A stretch of 64,000 nucleotides of DNA from Acinetobacter guillouiae CIP 63.46. GTDB lineage: Bacteria; Pseudomonadota; Gammaproteobacteria; Pseudomonadales; Moraxellaceae. Below are positions 20,712 through 29,249 of this stretch, piece by piece. The notes under the pieces are model-generated. The model was given only the letters and a program-made list of their open reading frames with translations, made no database searches and was not told the DNA's origin. Every line of letters starts with the position of its first letter. Within the stretch, counting starts at the first letter, position 1. The position numbers and the translations under genes are program-made. The DNA lies in contig NZ_KB849287.1 of the NCBI RefSeq assembly GCF_000368145.1, positions 363,272 to 427,271 of the forward strand, in the 5' to 3' direction.

Positions 20712-20740
20712 AAAAAACTCGTGAAATGCGAGTTTTTTAT
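20712..20740. terminator. Bidirectional terminator between relA and the SDR gene
   Basis: AAAAAACTCG (20712-20721) and CGAGTTTTTT (20729-20738) form a perfect 10-bp stem with a 7-base loop. T-rich and A-rich sides serve both converging genes. Confidence 0.9.
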
Positions 20741-20822
20741 TATCTAATATAATGGTTTGCTTTATATAATTGATTTATAAAAAAATTGGTCTCTATTGGG
20801 TTGGTTTTTACAGTATTAAAGC

Positions 20823-21605
20823 TTAGGTTTTAGATTTTCTCGTGAGTATTAAATTGCTAAAGCGATTGATAAATTGAGGGCTAATAGCAGAAAGTGTAAA
20901 CATTACTTTGGTTTTTAACCCGACTGGGCGATGTGTAGCCGTGAAAAGTGAGCCTTTGGCTTTAACCTGTGCAAACACTTGTTCGGCAACATCTTGGGGC
21001 GTGAGACTGACTCCAATATTTTGAATCGCGCCTGCATCCATGTCTGTCACCATCGCTGTTTGGACAAAAAGAGGCATCACATCCAGTACGCGAATACCAT
21101 ATTTTTGCCATTCAATATCTAATCCTTCTGTAATACCGCGTACGGCAAATTTACTGGCAGAATAAGAGACTAAATCTGCTTGTCCATAAATGGCTGATGC
21201 TGAGGAAAGATTGATGATACGCGCAAATTTCGCTTGTTTTAGATAGGGAAGTGCGGCATGACAGCCATTTAAAACGCCATTGACATTGATATTGATTGTA
21301 CGGTGATGAGCACTAATCTCAGTTTTTTCAAAATCTCCAGAATAAAGAATCCCAGCATTATTGACTAAAATGTTGAGACCATTTGCCCATTGAGAAAATT
21401 CTTTAAGCGCGGTTTGCCATTGTGCATAATCGCTCACATCTAATTTTCCCGCTTTGGCATTGTCACCCAATTGATCTGCTAAAATTTGAGCCTGCGCTTC
21501 ATTGATATCATAAATACCAACTTGATAACCTTGTTGGTAGAATAGACGTGCAATCGCAGCCCCAATCCCTTGCGCAGCACCACTAATGAATATGCTTTGA
21601 CTCAT
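20823..21605 (-). CDS. Short-chain dehydrogenase/reductase (SDR)
   Basis: A classical 260-residue SDR. The cofactor motif ISGAAQGIGAAIA is at residues 7-19, NNAG at about 87-90, and the catalytic Ser and YSASK (Tyr, Lys) at about 150-157. It ends in a hydrophobic/basic stretch (ISPQFINRFSNLILTRKSKT) that may sit against a membrane. Substrate cannot be predicted. It is a single gene, convergent with relA and divergent from mazG. Confidence 0.88.
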   Translation of the reverse strand: MSQSIFISGAAQGIGAAIARLFYQQGYQVGIYDINEAQAQILADQLGDNAKAGKLDVSDYAQWQTALKEFSQWANGLNILVNNAGILYSGDFEKTEISAHHRTININVNGVLNGCHAALPYLKQAKFARIINLSSASAIYGQADLVSYSASKFAVRGITEGLDIEWQKYGIRVLDVMPLFVQTAMVTDMDAGAIQNIGVSLTPQDVAEQVFAQVKAKGSLFTATHRPVGLKTKVMFTLSAISPQFINRFSNLILTRKSKT

Positions 21606-21710
21606 TGCAGCATCCTTTTTAGTTTATTTTGATTGCAAAGAGTTGAACATAAAATATGCATAACAACAAGTGTTGTGCAGTCATTTGTTATTGATCTTAA
21701 AGGACATAAA

Positions 21711-22490
21711 ATGCAACAGCTATTCGCCATCATGAAACAATTACGTGCAGAATGCCCTTGGGATCGTGAACAGACACCTGAAAGTTTAACGCGCTATGCG
21801 ATTGAAGAAGCATATGAAGTGGAAGAAGCAGTACGTTCTGGTGATATAGATGAAATTAAAAATGAATTAGGTGATTTATTGCTACAAGTGGTTTTTCAAT
21901 CACAGATGTACAGTGAGCAGGGGGCTTTTGATTTTAACGATGTTGTCGATGTACTTTGTCAAAAATTGATTCGACGCCATCCACATGTTTTCCAAAAACA
22001 ACAATTTGATAATTTAACCCCTGAACAAGTGTCGGTGTTGTGGCAGGAAATTAAACAACAAGAAAAACAGGGCAAAACTCAATCTCGATTAGATGCGGTA
22101 AAACATGGTCCCGCTTTATCTCAGGCAGAAAACATTCAAAAAAATGTCGCAAAAGTAGGCTTTGATTTTCCTGATGTGGCGCAGGCCTACGATAAAGTCA
22201 AAGAAGAATTGGCAGAGTTTGAAGAGGCGCTGCAATCGGAAAAACCTGATGAAATTATGGAAGAATTTGGTGATTGTTTATTTTCTTTAATCAATGTAGG
22301 GCGTAAACTAGGCATTTCAAGTGAGATGGCGCTGTTAGGAACCATTTATAAATTTAAATCTCGCTTTGCTTATATTGAAGATCAAATCAATTTTAAAAAT
22401 AAAAGATTAGAAGATGCGTCTTTAGAAGAAATGGATCTCCTTTGGGATCAGGCAAAGCAACAATTAAAATCAAAGGTTAGCAATGAGTAA
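21711..22490 (+). CDS. mazG: Nucleoside triphosphate pyrophosphohydrolase MazG
   Basis: MazG hydrolyses NTPs and dNTPs to NMPs, and in E. coli it moderates the (p)ppGpp response. The tandem MazG domains are visible: the first from CPWDREQTPESL with metal-binding EEAYEVEEA and ELGDLLLQVVF, the second from GFDFPDVAQAYDKVKEELAEFEEA with EFGDCLFSLINV. I start at the ATG at 21711 (MQQLFAIMKQ), which has AAAGGA six bases upstream. A TTG at 21633 would add 26 residues not typical of the family. The length of 259 residues is normal. It lies one gene away from relA. Confidence 0.93.
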   Translation: MQQLFAIMKQLRAECPWDREQTPESLTRYAIEEAYEVEEAVRSGDIDEIKNELGDLLLQVVFQSQMYSEQGAFDFNDVVDVLCQKLIRRHPHVFQKQQFDNLTPEQVSVLWQEIKQQEKQGKTQSRLDAVKHGPALSQAENIQKNVAKVGFDFPDVAQAYDKVKEELAEFEEALQSEKPDEIMEEFGDCLFSLINVGRKLGISSEMALLGTIYKFKSRFAYIEDQINFKNKRLEDASLEEMDLLWDQAKQQLKSKVSNE

Positions 22491-22944
22491 TCAGTATTTT
22501 TATTTTAATCGTGTAGTAAAACTAATTAAATTATCTTTTTTATTGGTGCTTTTGAGTTGCTCCTTGAGCTTGTATGCACAACAGTTTGATCAAGCTTATC
22601 TCAACTGGAAAGCAGAACAACAGGCCCATGATGCAAAATTAAAAAAAGTCGATGATCAATACTATCTTTCGCGACCGAATAGCAAAACATCACCATCGAA
22701 TAGCAATCACAAAGGCCCATCATCACCTACTCAATCTTTAAACAGCTCAGCTTCAAAAGTCAGTTTAAACTCTGCAAGTGTCGAGCAATTACAACAGCTC
22801 ACGGGTGTGGGAGCAAAGAAAGCACAGGCGATTATTGCTTATCGCAATCAGAATGGCGGATTTAAAAGTATTGATGACTTAAAAAAAGTGAAGGGGATTG
22901 GCGAGAAACTTTTCGAGCAGAATAGGGCACGACTGAGTTTATGA
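22483..22944 (+). CDS. ComEA-like helix-hairpin-helix protein, exported
   Basis: A 153-residue protein with an N-terminal signal peptide or anchor (about residues 14-31). A low-complexity Ser/Pro/Asn linker (about 60-90) leads into a C-terminal double helix-hairpin-helix DNA-binding domain: SLNSASVEQLQQLTGVGAKKAQAIIAYR...GGFKSIDDLKKVKGIGEKL. This is the ComEA/competence architecture, and Acinetobacter is naturally transformable, so periplasmic DNA binding is plausible but not shown. The start overlaps the end of mazG by eight bases, so the two are coupled. Confidence 0.85.
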   Translation: MSNQYFYFNRVVKLIKLSFLLVLLSCSLSLYAQQFDQAYLNWKAEQQAHDAKLKKVDDQYYLSRPNSKTSPSNSNHKGPSSPTQSLNSSASKVSLNSASVEQLQQLTGVGAKKAQAIIAYRNQNGGFKSIDDLKKVKGIGEKLFEQNRARLSL

Positions 22945-23091
22945 TGGGTTTAACAGCCTGTAGATCGACGAATTATCAATAGTCCATAAATTCAAGTGAA
23001 GTTTGCGAGAATCAAATTGCCCTTTAGCTGTGTAAGCGATATCATTAGCACAATTATGATTTTTACGTCCTGACGTAGGAGACAGTGTCTT

Positions 23092-24573
23092 TTGCAAACT
23101 TTGCGTGCGTCAAAGTGTGGGTTATCCACCGCTCAATTACCTTCCTCCATTTTAGATGTTATTGATTCTTTAACTAAAGCTGGCTATGAAGCTTATATAG
23201 TCGGTGGTGGTGTACGTGATTTAATGCTTGGCTTAAATCCGAAAGACTACGATGCTGTGACCAATGCAACACCTTCACAGGTGAAAGAGGTATTTGGTCG
23301 TCGTTGCCGAATTATTGGGCGACGTTTTGAATTGGCACATGTGTATTCAGGTCGTGAATTGATTGAGGTGGCGACATTCCGTGCCCCACCGAAAAAAGCC
23401 ATTACCTCTGCACAAGGGATGATTTTACGTGACAACAATTGGGGAACAATAGAGCAAGATTTTGCTCGACGTGATTTTTCCATTAATGCCATGTATTACC
23501 AACCTCGAAAAGGGGAAGTGCTCGATTTTTGTAATGCTATTGATGATATAAAAACCAAAACTTTAAGACTATTGGGTGATCCAGCACTTCGTTTTGAAGA
23601 AGATCCAGTACGGATGTTGCGTACATTACGTTTTGCTGCGAAGTTAAATTTTAGTATAGATCCTAAAATATTAGACGTTTTTACCCAAGAAATGACACAA
23701 TTGCTGCGTGATGTTTCTCCGCATCGTTTATATGATGAGTCGCAAAAATTATTCACCATGGGACATTTGCATCGTGTGATGCCGATGTTGATTGAATTTG
23801 GTATTTGGAAGCAATTATTTGCTGATATTAGCCCTGAGATTACCCAATTTATAGAGCGCGCAGCGAAAAATACCGATCAACGGATTCAAATGGGTAAAAC
23901 CATTAATCCTGCATTTTTCTATGCGGTATTGCTTTGGAATAATTTCTTAGCGCGTTGTGATTTCTACCATGCTAAAGGTGTAGTTGCTGCAGAAGCACGA
24001 GCTCAAGCAGGCTTAGATGTGTTAAAACGTCAAGCGACACGAACCATTATTCCTCGTTTTGCCGAAACCTTTATTCGTGAAGTCTGGGAAATGCAAAGTC
24101 GTTTGCTCAACCCGAAACCACAACAGATTGAAGCGCTTTCGGGTCATGCACGTTTCCGTGCAGGATTTGATTTCTTGCTGTTGAGAGAGAAGTCAGGTGA
24201 TGCTTCTACCAATGGCATGGGTGCATGGTGGGAAGCTTACCAAGACATGTCGACTGATGAGAAAGAACGTGCAATTGGCAGTTATAATCGTCAGCGTGCC
24301 AAGAGTCGTAAGAAACTTGCTGAAGTTGCCCCTGTTGAAGATGTAAAAGCAATAGCTTCCACGCAAATTGAACCATTGGTGAAAGAACAAGAATCTCGTA
24401 GCCGTCGTTCACGGGCTAAACCAAACTCAACATCATCTCAAGATTTTAGAAGTAGAAGTGATGCTCGAACGGCAGTAAACAAAGGCGAGATTACAGCGGA
24501 TCATCCAATCACCAAGCGTAGACGCGTACAACGTGATTTAAGCAGTGTGATTTTTGGACCGACACAATCATGA
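23092..24573 (+). CDS. pcnB: Poly(A) polymerase I
   Basis: PcnB adds 3' poly(A) tails that speed RNA decay. The nucleotidyltransferase core has YIVGGGVRDLMLGLNPKDYD with the catalytic Asp pair, followed by RRDFSINAMYY and the RNA-binding region with RFEEDPVRMLRTLRFAAKL. The family's basic tail is present (about 400-493, Arg/Ser-rich, ending in RRRVQRDLSSVIFG). I accept the TTG at 23092 because AGGAGA lies about ten bases upstream and no better start precedes YIVGGG. Its stop overlaps the folK start (ATGA). Confidence 0.93.
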   Translation: MQTLRASKCGLSTAQLPSSILDVIDSLTKAGYEAYIVGGGVRDLMLGLNPKDYDAVTNATPSQVKEVFGRRCRIIGRRFELAHVYSGRELIEVATFRAPPKKAITSAQGMILRDNNWGTIEQDFARRDFSINAMYYQPRKGEVLDFCNAIDDIKTKTLRLLGDPALRFEEDPVRMLRTLRFAAKLNFSIDPKILDVFTQEMTQLLRDVSPHRLYDESQKLFTMGHLHRVMPMLIEFGIWKQLFADISPEITQFIERAAKNTDQRIQMGKTINPAFFYAVLLWNNFLARCDFYHAKGVVAAEARAQAGLDVLKRQATRTIIPRFAETFIREVWEMQSRLLNPKPQQIEALSGHARFRAGFDFLLLREKSGDASTNGMGAWWEAYQDMSTDEKERAIGSYNRQRAKSRKKLAEVAPVEDVKAIASTQIEPLVKEQESRSRRSRAKPNSTSSQDFRSRSDARTAVNKGEITADHPITKRRRVQRDLSSVIFGPTQS

Positions 24574-25052
24574 TTAAAACCTATATTGGTTTAGGCAGTA
24601 ATTTAGGTGATTCTGAGCAAATTCTACGGGAAGCTGTAGAAAAACTCAGAAACTTAGGTGTTGTTACTGTTTCAAAGCTGTATCAAAGCCCACCGATGGG
24701 GCCTCAAGATCAGCCAAATTATCACAATGCAGTTGCAGAATTACACACTGATTTAGCGCCTTTGGCCTTGCTGGATGAGTTGCAACGTATTGAAAATGAA
24801 TCGGGTCGAGTACGTTTACGCCGTTGGGGTGAGCGTACTTTAGATTTAGATCTTTTGCTTTATGCTGAAAAAAACATTATAAATGAGCGGCTCACAGTAC
24901 CGCATATTGGTATTTTAGAGCGTGATTTTGTGGTGATTCCATTGTTGGATCTCGATCCTGAGCTTCAAGTCAATGGACAATCATTGCAAAAGTTAGATTT
25001 CGTGCAACATTCAACCCTTAGTGTTTTAGCAGATCAGTCATGGGCTGATTAA
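24570..25052 (+). CDS. folK: 6-hydroxymethyl-7,8-dihydropterin pyrophosphokinase
   Basis: FolK transfers pyrophosphate from ATP to hydroxymethyl-dihydropterin in folate synthesis. The N-terminus TYIGLGSNLGDS, the pterin pocket SPPMGPQDQPNYHNAV and the signature RRWGERTLDLDLLLY are all present. The length of 160 residues is typical. It is coupled to pcnB by a four-base overlap, the common pcnB-folK-panB-panC order of gammaproteobacteria. Confidence 0.95.
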   Translation: MIKTYIGLGSNLGDSEQILREAVEKLRNLGVVTVSKLYQSPPMGPQDQPNYHNAVAELHTDLAPLALLDELQRIENESGRVRLRRWGERTLDLDLLLYAEKNIINERLTVPHIGILERDFVVIPLLDLDPELQVNGQSLQKLDFVQHSTLSVLADQSWAD

Positions 25053-25098
25053 AGGATTGAATGGGCAGAGGAACTCTCATTGATAGAGGAATATCGTC

Positions 25099-25908
25099 AT
25101 GATTAGCCTAAGTGATTTAAGACAATTCAAAACTCAGGGACGTAAATTTTCATGCTTAACTTGCTATGATGCAAGTATGGCAAAAGGTATGGAAGTTGCT
25201 GAGATTGACACCATTTTGATTGGTGATTCTTTAGGGATGACAATCCAAGGGCATGATTCTACCTTGCCTGTGACTGTTGCAGATATGGCCTATCATACTG
25301 CTGCTGTACGTCGTGCAAATCAACATGCGTTTGTCCTGTGTGATTTACCCTTTATGAGTTATGCCACGCTTAATGATGCGTTGCTCAATTCAAAAACCGT
25401 GATGCAAGCGGGCGCTCAAATGGTGAAAATTGAGGGCGGTGAGTGGCTGGCTGAAACTGTAGAAGTTTTGACACGAAATGGTATTCCTGTTTGTGTACAT
25501 TTGGGTTTAACACCACAATCGGTGCATGTTTTTGGTGGTTATAAATTACAAGCGAAAACACGTGAATCAGCAGATCAACTGATTGCGGACTGTAAAGCTG
25601 TAGTCGAGGCAGGTGCCGCTGTGTTATTGCTCGAATGTGTTCCGGCACAGATGGGTAAAGAAATTGCTGAATTATTCCCACACGTTCCTGTGATTGGCAT
25701 TGGTGCTGGTGCAGATACCGATGGTCAAGTACTTGTGGTGCAAGATATGCTTGGTTTGACGTTTGGTAAAGTGGCACGTTTTGTACGTAATTTTATGAAA
25801 GAACAAGCAGGGGAAACTGCAATCGTGGATGCATTTAAGGCATATCATGTTGCTGTACAAGAGCAATCATTCCCTGCCAAAGAACATACTTTCCAAGTAG
25901 AGCTGTAA
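25099..25908 (+). CDS. panB: 3-methyl-2-oxobutanoate hydroxymethyltransferase
   Basis: PanB makes ketopantoate, the first committed step of pantothenate (CoA) synthesis. Family motifs are [30 protein letters not shown] (metal and substrate binding), [10 protein letters not shown] and PVIGIGAG. The length of 269 residues is normal. It lies two bases upstream of panC, so the two are one unit. Confidence 0.96.
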   Translation: MISLSDLRQFKTQGRKFSCLTCYDASMAKGMEVAEIDTILIGDSLGMTIQGHDSTLPVTVADMAYHTAAVRRANQHAFVLCDLPFMSYATLNDALLNSKTVMQAGAQMVKIEGGEWLAETVEVLTRNGIPVCVHLGLTPQSVHVFGGYKLQAKTRESADQLIADCKAVVEAGAAVLLLECVPAQMGKEIAELFPHVPVIGIGAGADTDGQVLVVQDMLGLTFGKVARFVRNFMKEQAGETAIVDAFKAYHVAVQEQSFPAKEHTFQVEL

Positions 25909-25910
25909 AC

Positions 25911-26756
25911 ATGAAGACAGAAACGACCATTCAAGGATTAACAGCATCACTTCAGCCTGCTCGATCGGCACGTAAAATCATTGGTTTTGTACCGACGATG
26001 GGAAATCTACATCAAGGCCACTTAAATCTGGTTCGTGAAGCGCGTAAATTATGTGATGTGGTGGTGGTCAGTATTTTCGTCAATCCAATCCAATTTGGAC
26101 CGAATGAAGATTTTGATAATTATCCTCGTACACTTGAGCAAGACAGTAATTTACTTGCTGAAGTGGGTTGCGACATTGTTTTTGCACCTTCTGTGGAACA
26201 AATGTATGGTAAATTCCCGCGCTTAACCAATATCAGTGTGGGCGAAATTACCAATGATTTGTGCGGTTTACAACGTCCCGGTCATTTTGATGGTGTCGCT
26301 GTCGTTGTCACCAAATTGTTTAATATTGTACAGCCGAACTTTGCATTTTTTGGACAGAAAGATTATCAACAATTGGCTGTGATTAAGCAGGTTGTTCGTG
26401 ATTTGAATATGCCAATTGAAGTGATTGGTGTGCCAATTGCACGTGCTGAAGATGGTTTGGCCTTAAGTTCTCGTAATGGTTACTTATCTGAACAAGATCG
26501 TCAAACAGCTCCTGTTATTTTTAAGAGCTTAACGACTGCTGAACAAGATTTACATGCAGGTAAAGCACTTGCAGATGTCTTGGCACAAATTCGTGAAAGT
26601 TTAAATGATGCAGGGTTAATTGTGGATTATGTCGAAGCACGTAGCCCAGCGTTGCAAAAAGTTGAACAATTCGACCAAGATGTTGTATTGTTTGTTGCAG
26701 CGAAATTAGGCAAGACTCGTCTGATTGACAATTTACAAGTAAAACATTTTACATAA
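25911..26756 (+). CDS. panC: Pantothenate synthetase
   Basis: PanC joins pantoate and beta-alanine using ATP. The nucleotidyltransferase motif is [16 protein letters not shown] (HxGH). [24 protein letters not shown] and the second ATP motif [11 protein letters not shown] (a KMSKS-like loop) follow. The length of 281 residues is normal. panD, for beta-alanine, is not in the window. Confidence 0.96.
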   Translation: MKTETTIQGLTASLQPARSARKIIGFVPTMGNLHQGHLNLVREARKLCDVVVVSIFVNPIQFGPNEDFDNYPRTLEQDSNLLAEVGCDIVFAPSVEQMYGKFPRLTNISVGEITNDLCGLQRPGHFDGVAVVVTKLFNIVQPNFAFFGQKDYQQLAVIKQVVRDLNMPIEVIGVPIARAEDGLALSSRNGYLSEQDRQTAPVIFKSLTTAEQDLHAGKALADVLAQIRESLNDAGLIVDYVEARSPALQKVEQFDQDVVLFVAAKLGKTRLIDNLQVKHFT

Positions 26757-26781
26757 ACTTTGCTTTTAGGATCGCCATGCC

Positions 26782-27633
26782 ATGAAGCGCATACTTATCG
26801 TAACAGGACAGTCTGGTTCAGGTAAATCATCTGCTTTGCAGGTGCTTGAAGATTTGGGTTATTACTGTATCGATAATTTGCCTTTGGCATTGCTTCCTGA
26901 AATCGTTGAAAAGCTGGATAGAGAAAACAATTTAGAGTTATTGGCACTCGGTGTCGATGTTCGAAGTGCCAAAGAAGATTTACAAGGTTTTGATCAGGTT
27001 TTTCAACAGTTACAGAAACATGGTAGTGTAGACGTTATTTATTTAACGACTCGTGATCAGGAGTTGATTTCGCGTTTTAGTGCATCGCGACGTCCACATC
27101 CTTTATCAAACCGCTTCCAAAGTTTGAATGAATGTATTCAAGAAGAAAAAAATTTATTGCTCCCAATTCAACTGCGAGCAACAGTACATATCGATACAAC
27201 GGATAAAAGTGTACACGATTTAAAAGATACCTTATTGTCCAAACTGGGACAGTCCGATAAACTCATTTTAATTTTGCAATCTTTTGGTTATAAACATGGT
27301 ATTCCATTAGATGCAGATTTTGTTTTTGATGTAAGGCATTTGCCGAATCCACATTGGGATTTAGAGTTACGTAAATATTCGGGTTTAGATGAACCAGTAC
27401 GTAAATTTTTAGAAGCCAGCGAGCAAGCAAATGAGATGTATCAAGACATCTATCAGTTTTTAAATAAGTGGTTGCCTGCTTTTTCGGAAGGTCATCGTCA
27501 CTATATTACAGTGTCAATTGGCTGTACGGGGGGGCAACATCGTTCGGTTTATATTGTGGATAGGTTGAAAAAGGCTCTTGAGTCGAAATGGACTATTCAG
27601 GTATTACATAGAGAAATGAAGCACTGGTCATGA
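26782..27633 (+). CDS. rapZ: RNase adapter protein RapZ
   Basis: RapZ (YvcJ family) is a nucleotide-binding protein that in E. coli directs RNase E to a small RNA controlling glucosamine-6-phosphate synthase. Walker A is [11 protein letters not shown] (about residues 8-18). The C-terminal RNA-binding and sensing domain has [18 protein letters not shown]. The length of 283 residues is normal. It overlaps the downstream HPr-family gene by four bases. The usual partners rpoN, hpf and ptsN are absent here, so only the rapZ-NPr half of the classical cluster is present. Confidence 0.94.
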   Translation: MKRILIVTGQSGSGKSSALQVLEDLGYYCIDNLPLALLPEIVEKLDRENNLELLALGVDVRSAKEDLQGFDQVFQQLQKHGSVDVIYLTTRDQELISRFSASRRPHPLSNRFQSLNECIQEEKNLLLPIQLRATVHIDTTDKSVHDLKDTLLSKLGQSDKLILILQSFGYKHGIPLDADFVFDVRHLPNPHWDLELRKYSGLDEPVRKFLEASEQANEMYQDIYQFLNKWLPAFSEGHRHYITVSIGCTGGQHRSVYIVDRLKKALESKWTIQVLHREMKHWS

Positions 27634-27899
27634 TTGACACAACTGTTGACGTAATTAATAAATTAGGATTACATGCGCGTGCATCTGGAAAACTAATCGA
27701 AGTCACGACTAAATTTAAATGCTCTATTCAAATTGGTAAGGGTGACAAGTTAGTCGATGCCAAGAATATCCTTTCTTTACTTATGCTCGGAGCTGGTAAA
27801 GGAACCACCTTGCGTCTAGTGATTGATGGTGCAGATGAAGAAAAAGCTTTGTCTGAAGTTCAAGCACTGTTCGCAGATAAATTTTACGAGGCAGAATAA
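27630..27899 (+). CDS. HPr-family phosphocarrier (NPr type)
   Basis: An 89-residue HPr fold. The phosphorylated His is in [14 protein letters not shown], and [16 protein letters not shown] corresponds to the region of the regulatory Ser of HPr. Coupling to rapZ by a four-base overlap points to NPr of the nitrogen-type phosphotransferase system rather than sugar-uptake HPr. In A. baumannii NPr has been tied to the GigA/GigB stress pathway (from memory of the literature); a GigA/GigB-like pair lies 28 kb away in this window. The symbol ptsO would apply if the NPr role is confirmed. Confidence 0.88.
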   Translation: MIDTTVDVINKLGLHARASGKLIEVTTKFKCSIQIGKGDKLVDAKNILSLLMLGAGKGTTLRLVIDGADEEKALSEVQALFADKFYEAE

Positions 27900-27901
27900 T
27901 C

Positions 27902-28441
27902 GTGGCACGTCGTCCGCAACGTTTTACTGAAGATGATTTTGAGTCTTTAGAAGGGCGTGCAAGTAAAACCGAACAGAAAAAAGCTGTACAACGTATGGCT
28001 GCTTTAGGTGAACAACTCGCAGAGTTGTCGAAGAAACAAATTGAATCTTTACCTGTTGAAGATCGGTTGATTGAGGCTTTGCTTGATGTGCAATTGATCA
28101 CATCTTTTGAAGCACGTCGCCGTCAATTTCAACGGATTGGTAAGCTTTTGCGTAATGAAGATGAAGCCATCATTTTGTCTTATTTAACCCCTAAACAAGG
28201 GATTAAAAAGTTGGCGCAATTGGATCGTTGGGTTGATCGAATGATTGAACAGCGTGATCCTGCAATTAAAGAATTCTGTAAATCTTACAATGCTGCAGAA
28301 AGTCATTCTTTACGTCAGCATGTATTGCGCATTCATCGGGATATCACCCGCCAAGCCACTGCTGAAGAATTAGCGGCTTCTAAACTTAAGTTATTAAATT
28401 ATGCCCAACAAGTGGCTTTGATTTCGGATAATTCCAAGTAA
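27902..28441 (+). CDS. darP: Ribosome biogenesis factor DarP (YjgA, DUF615)
   Basis: A 179-residue highly charged helical protein of the DUF615/YjgA family. The N-terminus RRPQRFTEDDFESLEGRASKTEQKKAVQRM and central QLITSFEARRRQFQRIGKLLRNED are characteristic. It acts in late 50S maturation in E. coli. The start is GTG at 27902, two bases after the NPr stop, so it belongs to the rapZ unit. A strong terminator follows. Confidence 0.92.
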   Translation: MARRPQRFTEDDFESLEGRASKTEQKKAVQRMAALGEQLAELSKKQIESLPVEDRLIEALLDVQLITSFEARRRQFQRIGKLLRNEDEAIILSYLTPKQGIKKLAQLDRWVDRMIEQRDPAIKEFCKSYNAAESHSLRQHVLRIHRDITRQATAEELAASKLKLLNYAQQVALISDNSK

Positions 28442-28456
28442 ACTATCGTGACAAAT

Positions 28457-28486
28457 AAAAAACGACCCTTTTGGGTCGTTTTTTAT
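28457..28486 (+). terminator. Intrinsic terminator after darP
   Basis: AAAAAACGACCC (28457-28468) and GGGTCGTTTTTT (28473-28484) form a perfect 12-bp stem around a TTTT loop. It can also serve the converging lipoprotein gene. Confidence 0.92.
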
Positions 28487-28502
28487 ATTTAGCCGAGATA
28501 GA

Positions 28503-29123
28503 TTAAACTTTTGATGGCATCATGGGCATGTTTTCGCCTGCTTTAAATTCTGGCTGGAATTTAACAACGCATTTACCATCGATGATTTTGTCATTCATTT
28601 TTACTTGAATTGCCTTGCCATCAGTTTGGCCTGCACATGATTTTTGAATCGCATCCCACTGTGCTTTACGTTCTGCACGTTTTTGTGCAAATTCTTGCTT
28701 AATTTGAGCACGTTGCTCTTCGGTCATGTCTTTCATACGTGGTCCTTCATGATGCATCATACGGCCACGTTGTTCTCCATCACGACGGTAATCCTGTTTC
28801 ATTTCTTTCATCGCCTTGTGATCAGGCTTGAATACGATATTACATGTACCATTAATATTTTGCTGACCTGCTGTCACCTGAACCGTTTGACCAATTGCTT
28901 TGCCATCACAGGCTTTTTGCATTTGTTGGCGTAACGCTTTATGTTGAGCACGTTTCTGTTTCATTTCTTCGCGTTGTTCTGGTGACATTTTATGATGTCC
29001 ACCATGCATCATTGGACGGCCATCTGGACCTTCTTTAGGACCAGGATTGGATTGACAGGCCGTCAAAGCCCCTGCAGTTAAAATACTTGCTGATACCAGT
29101 GCGATTTTTGTCATTGCTTTCAT
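28503..29123 (-). CDS. Two-repeat Spy/CpxP-like lipoprotein, next to BaeSR
   Basis: A 206-residue lipoprotein. The signal ends in the lipobox ALTAC (Cys at about 23) with Gln at +2, which suggests outer-membrane sorting. The mature part is an internal duplication. Each half has a charged helix beginning MSPEQREEMKQKRAQ or MTEEQRAQIKQEFAQ (like the LTxxQ helices of Spy/CpxP), then a 35-residue module with two Cys: QKACDGK...GTCNIVFKP and QKSCAGQ...GKCVVKFQP. A His/Met-rich stretch (MMHGGHHK) could bind metal. It is divergent from a BaeS-like kinase, and spy is a Bae target in E. coli. A periplasmic chaperone or stress sensor is inferred, not shown. Confidence 0.72.
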   Translation of the reverse strand: MKAMTKIALVSASILTAGALTACQSNPGPKEGPDGRPMMHGGHHKMSPEQREEMKQKRAQHKALRQQMQKACDGKAIGQTVQVTAGQQNINGTCNIVFKPDHKAMKEMKQDYRRDGEQRGRMMHHEGPRMKDMTEEQRAQIKQEFAQKRAERKAQWDAIQKSCAGQTDGKAIQVKMNDKIIDGKCVVKFQPEFKAGENMPMMPSKV

Positions 29124-29249
29124 TGTTACTACTCCAATGAATATTTTGATGTTCTGTTGATACAGTAAAGATTAAATAATAATGATGTAGAAACAATGGA
29201 GAGAATTTTGAGCAACTGTTGGGTACAATGTTGAAATGAGAAGAAAAAC

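Noticed and set aside
23117-23133. GTGGGTTATCCACC in pcnB as a DnaA box
   Set aside because: It lies in coding sequence, lacks the full consensus and has no companion boxes.
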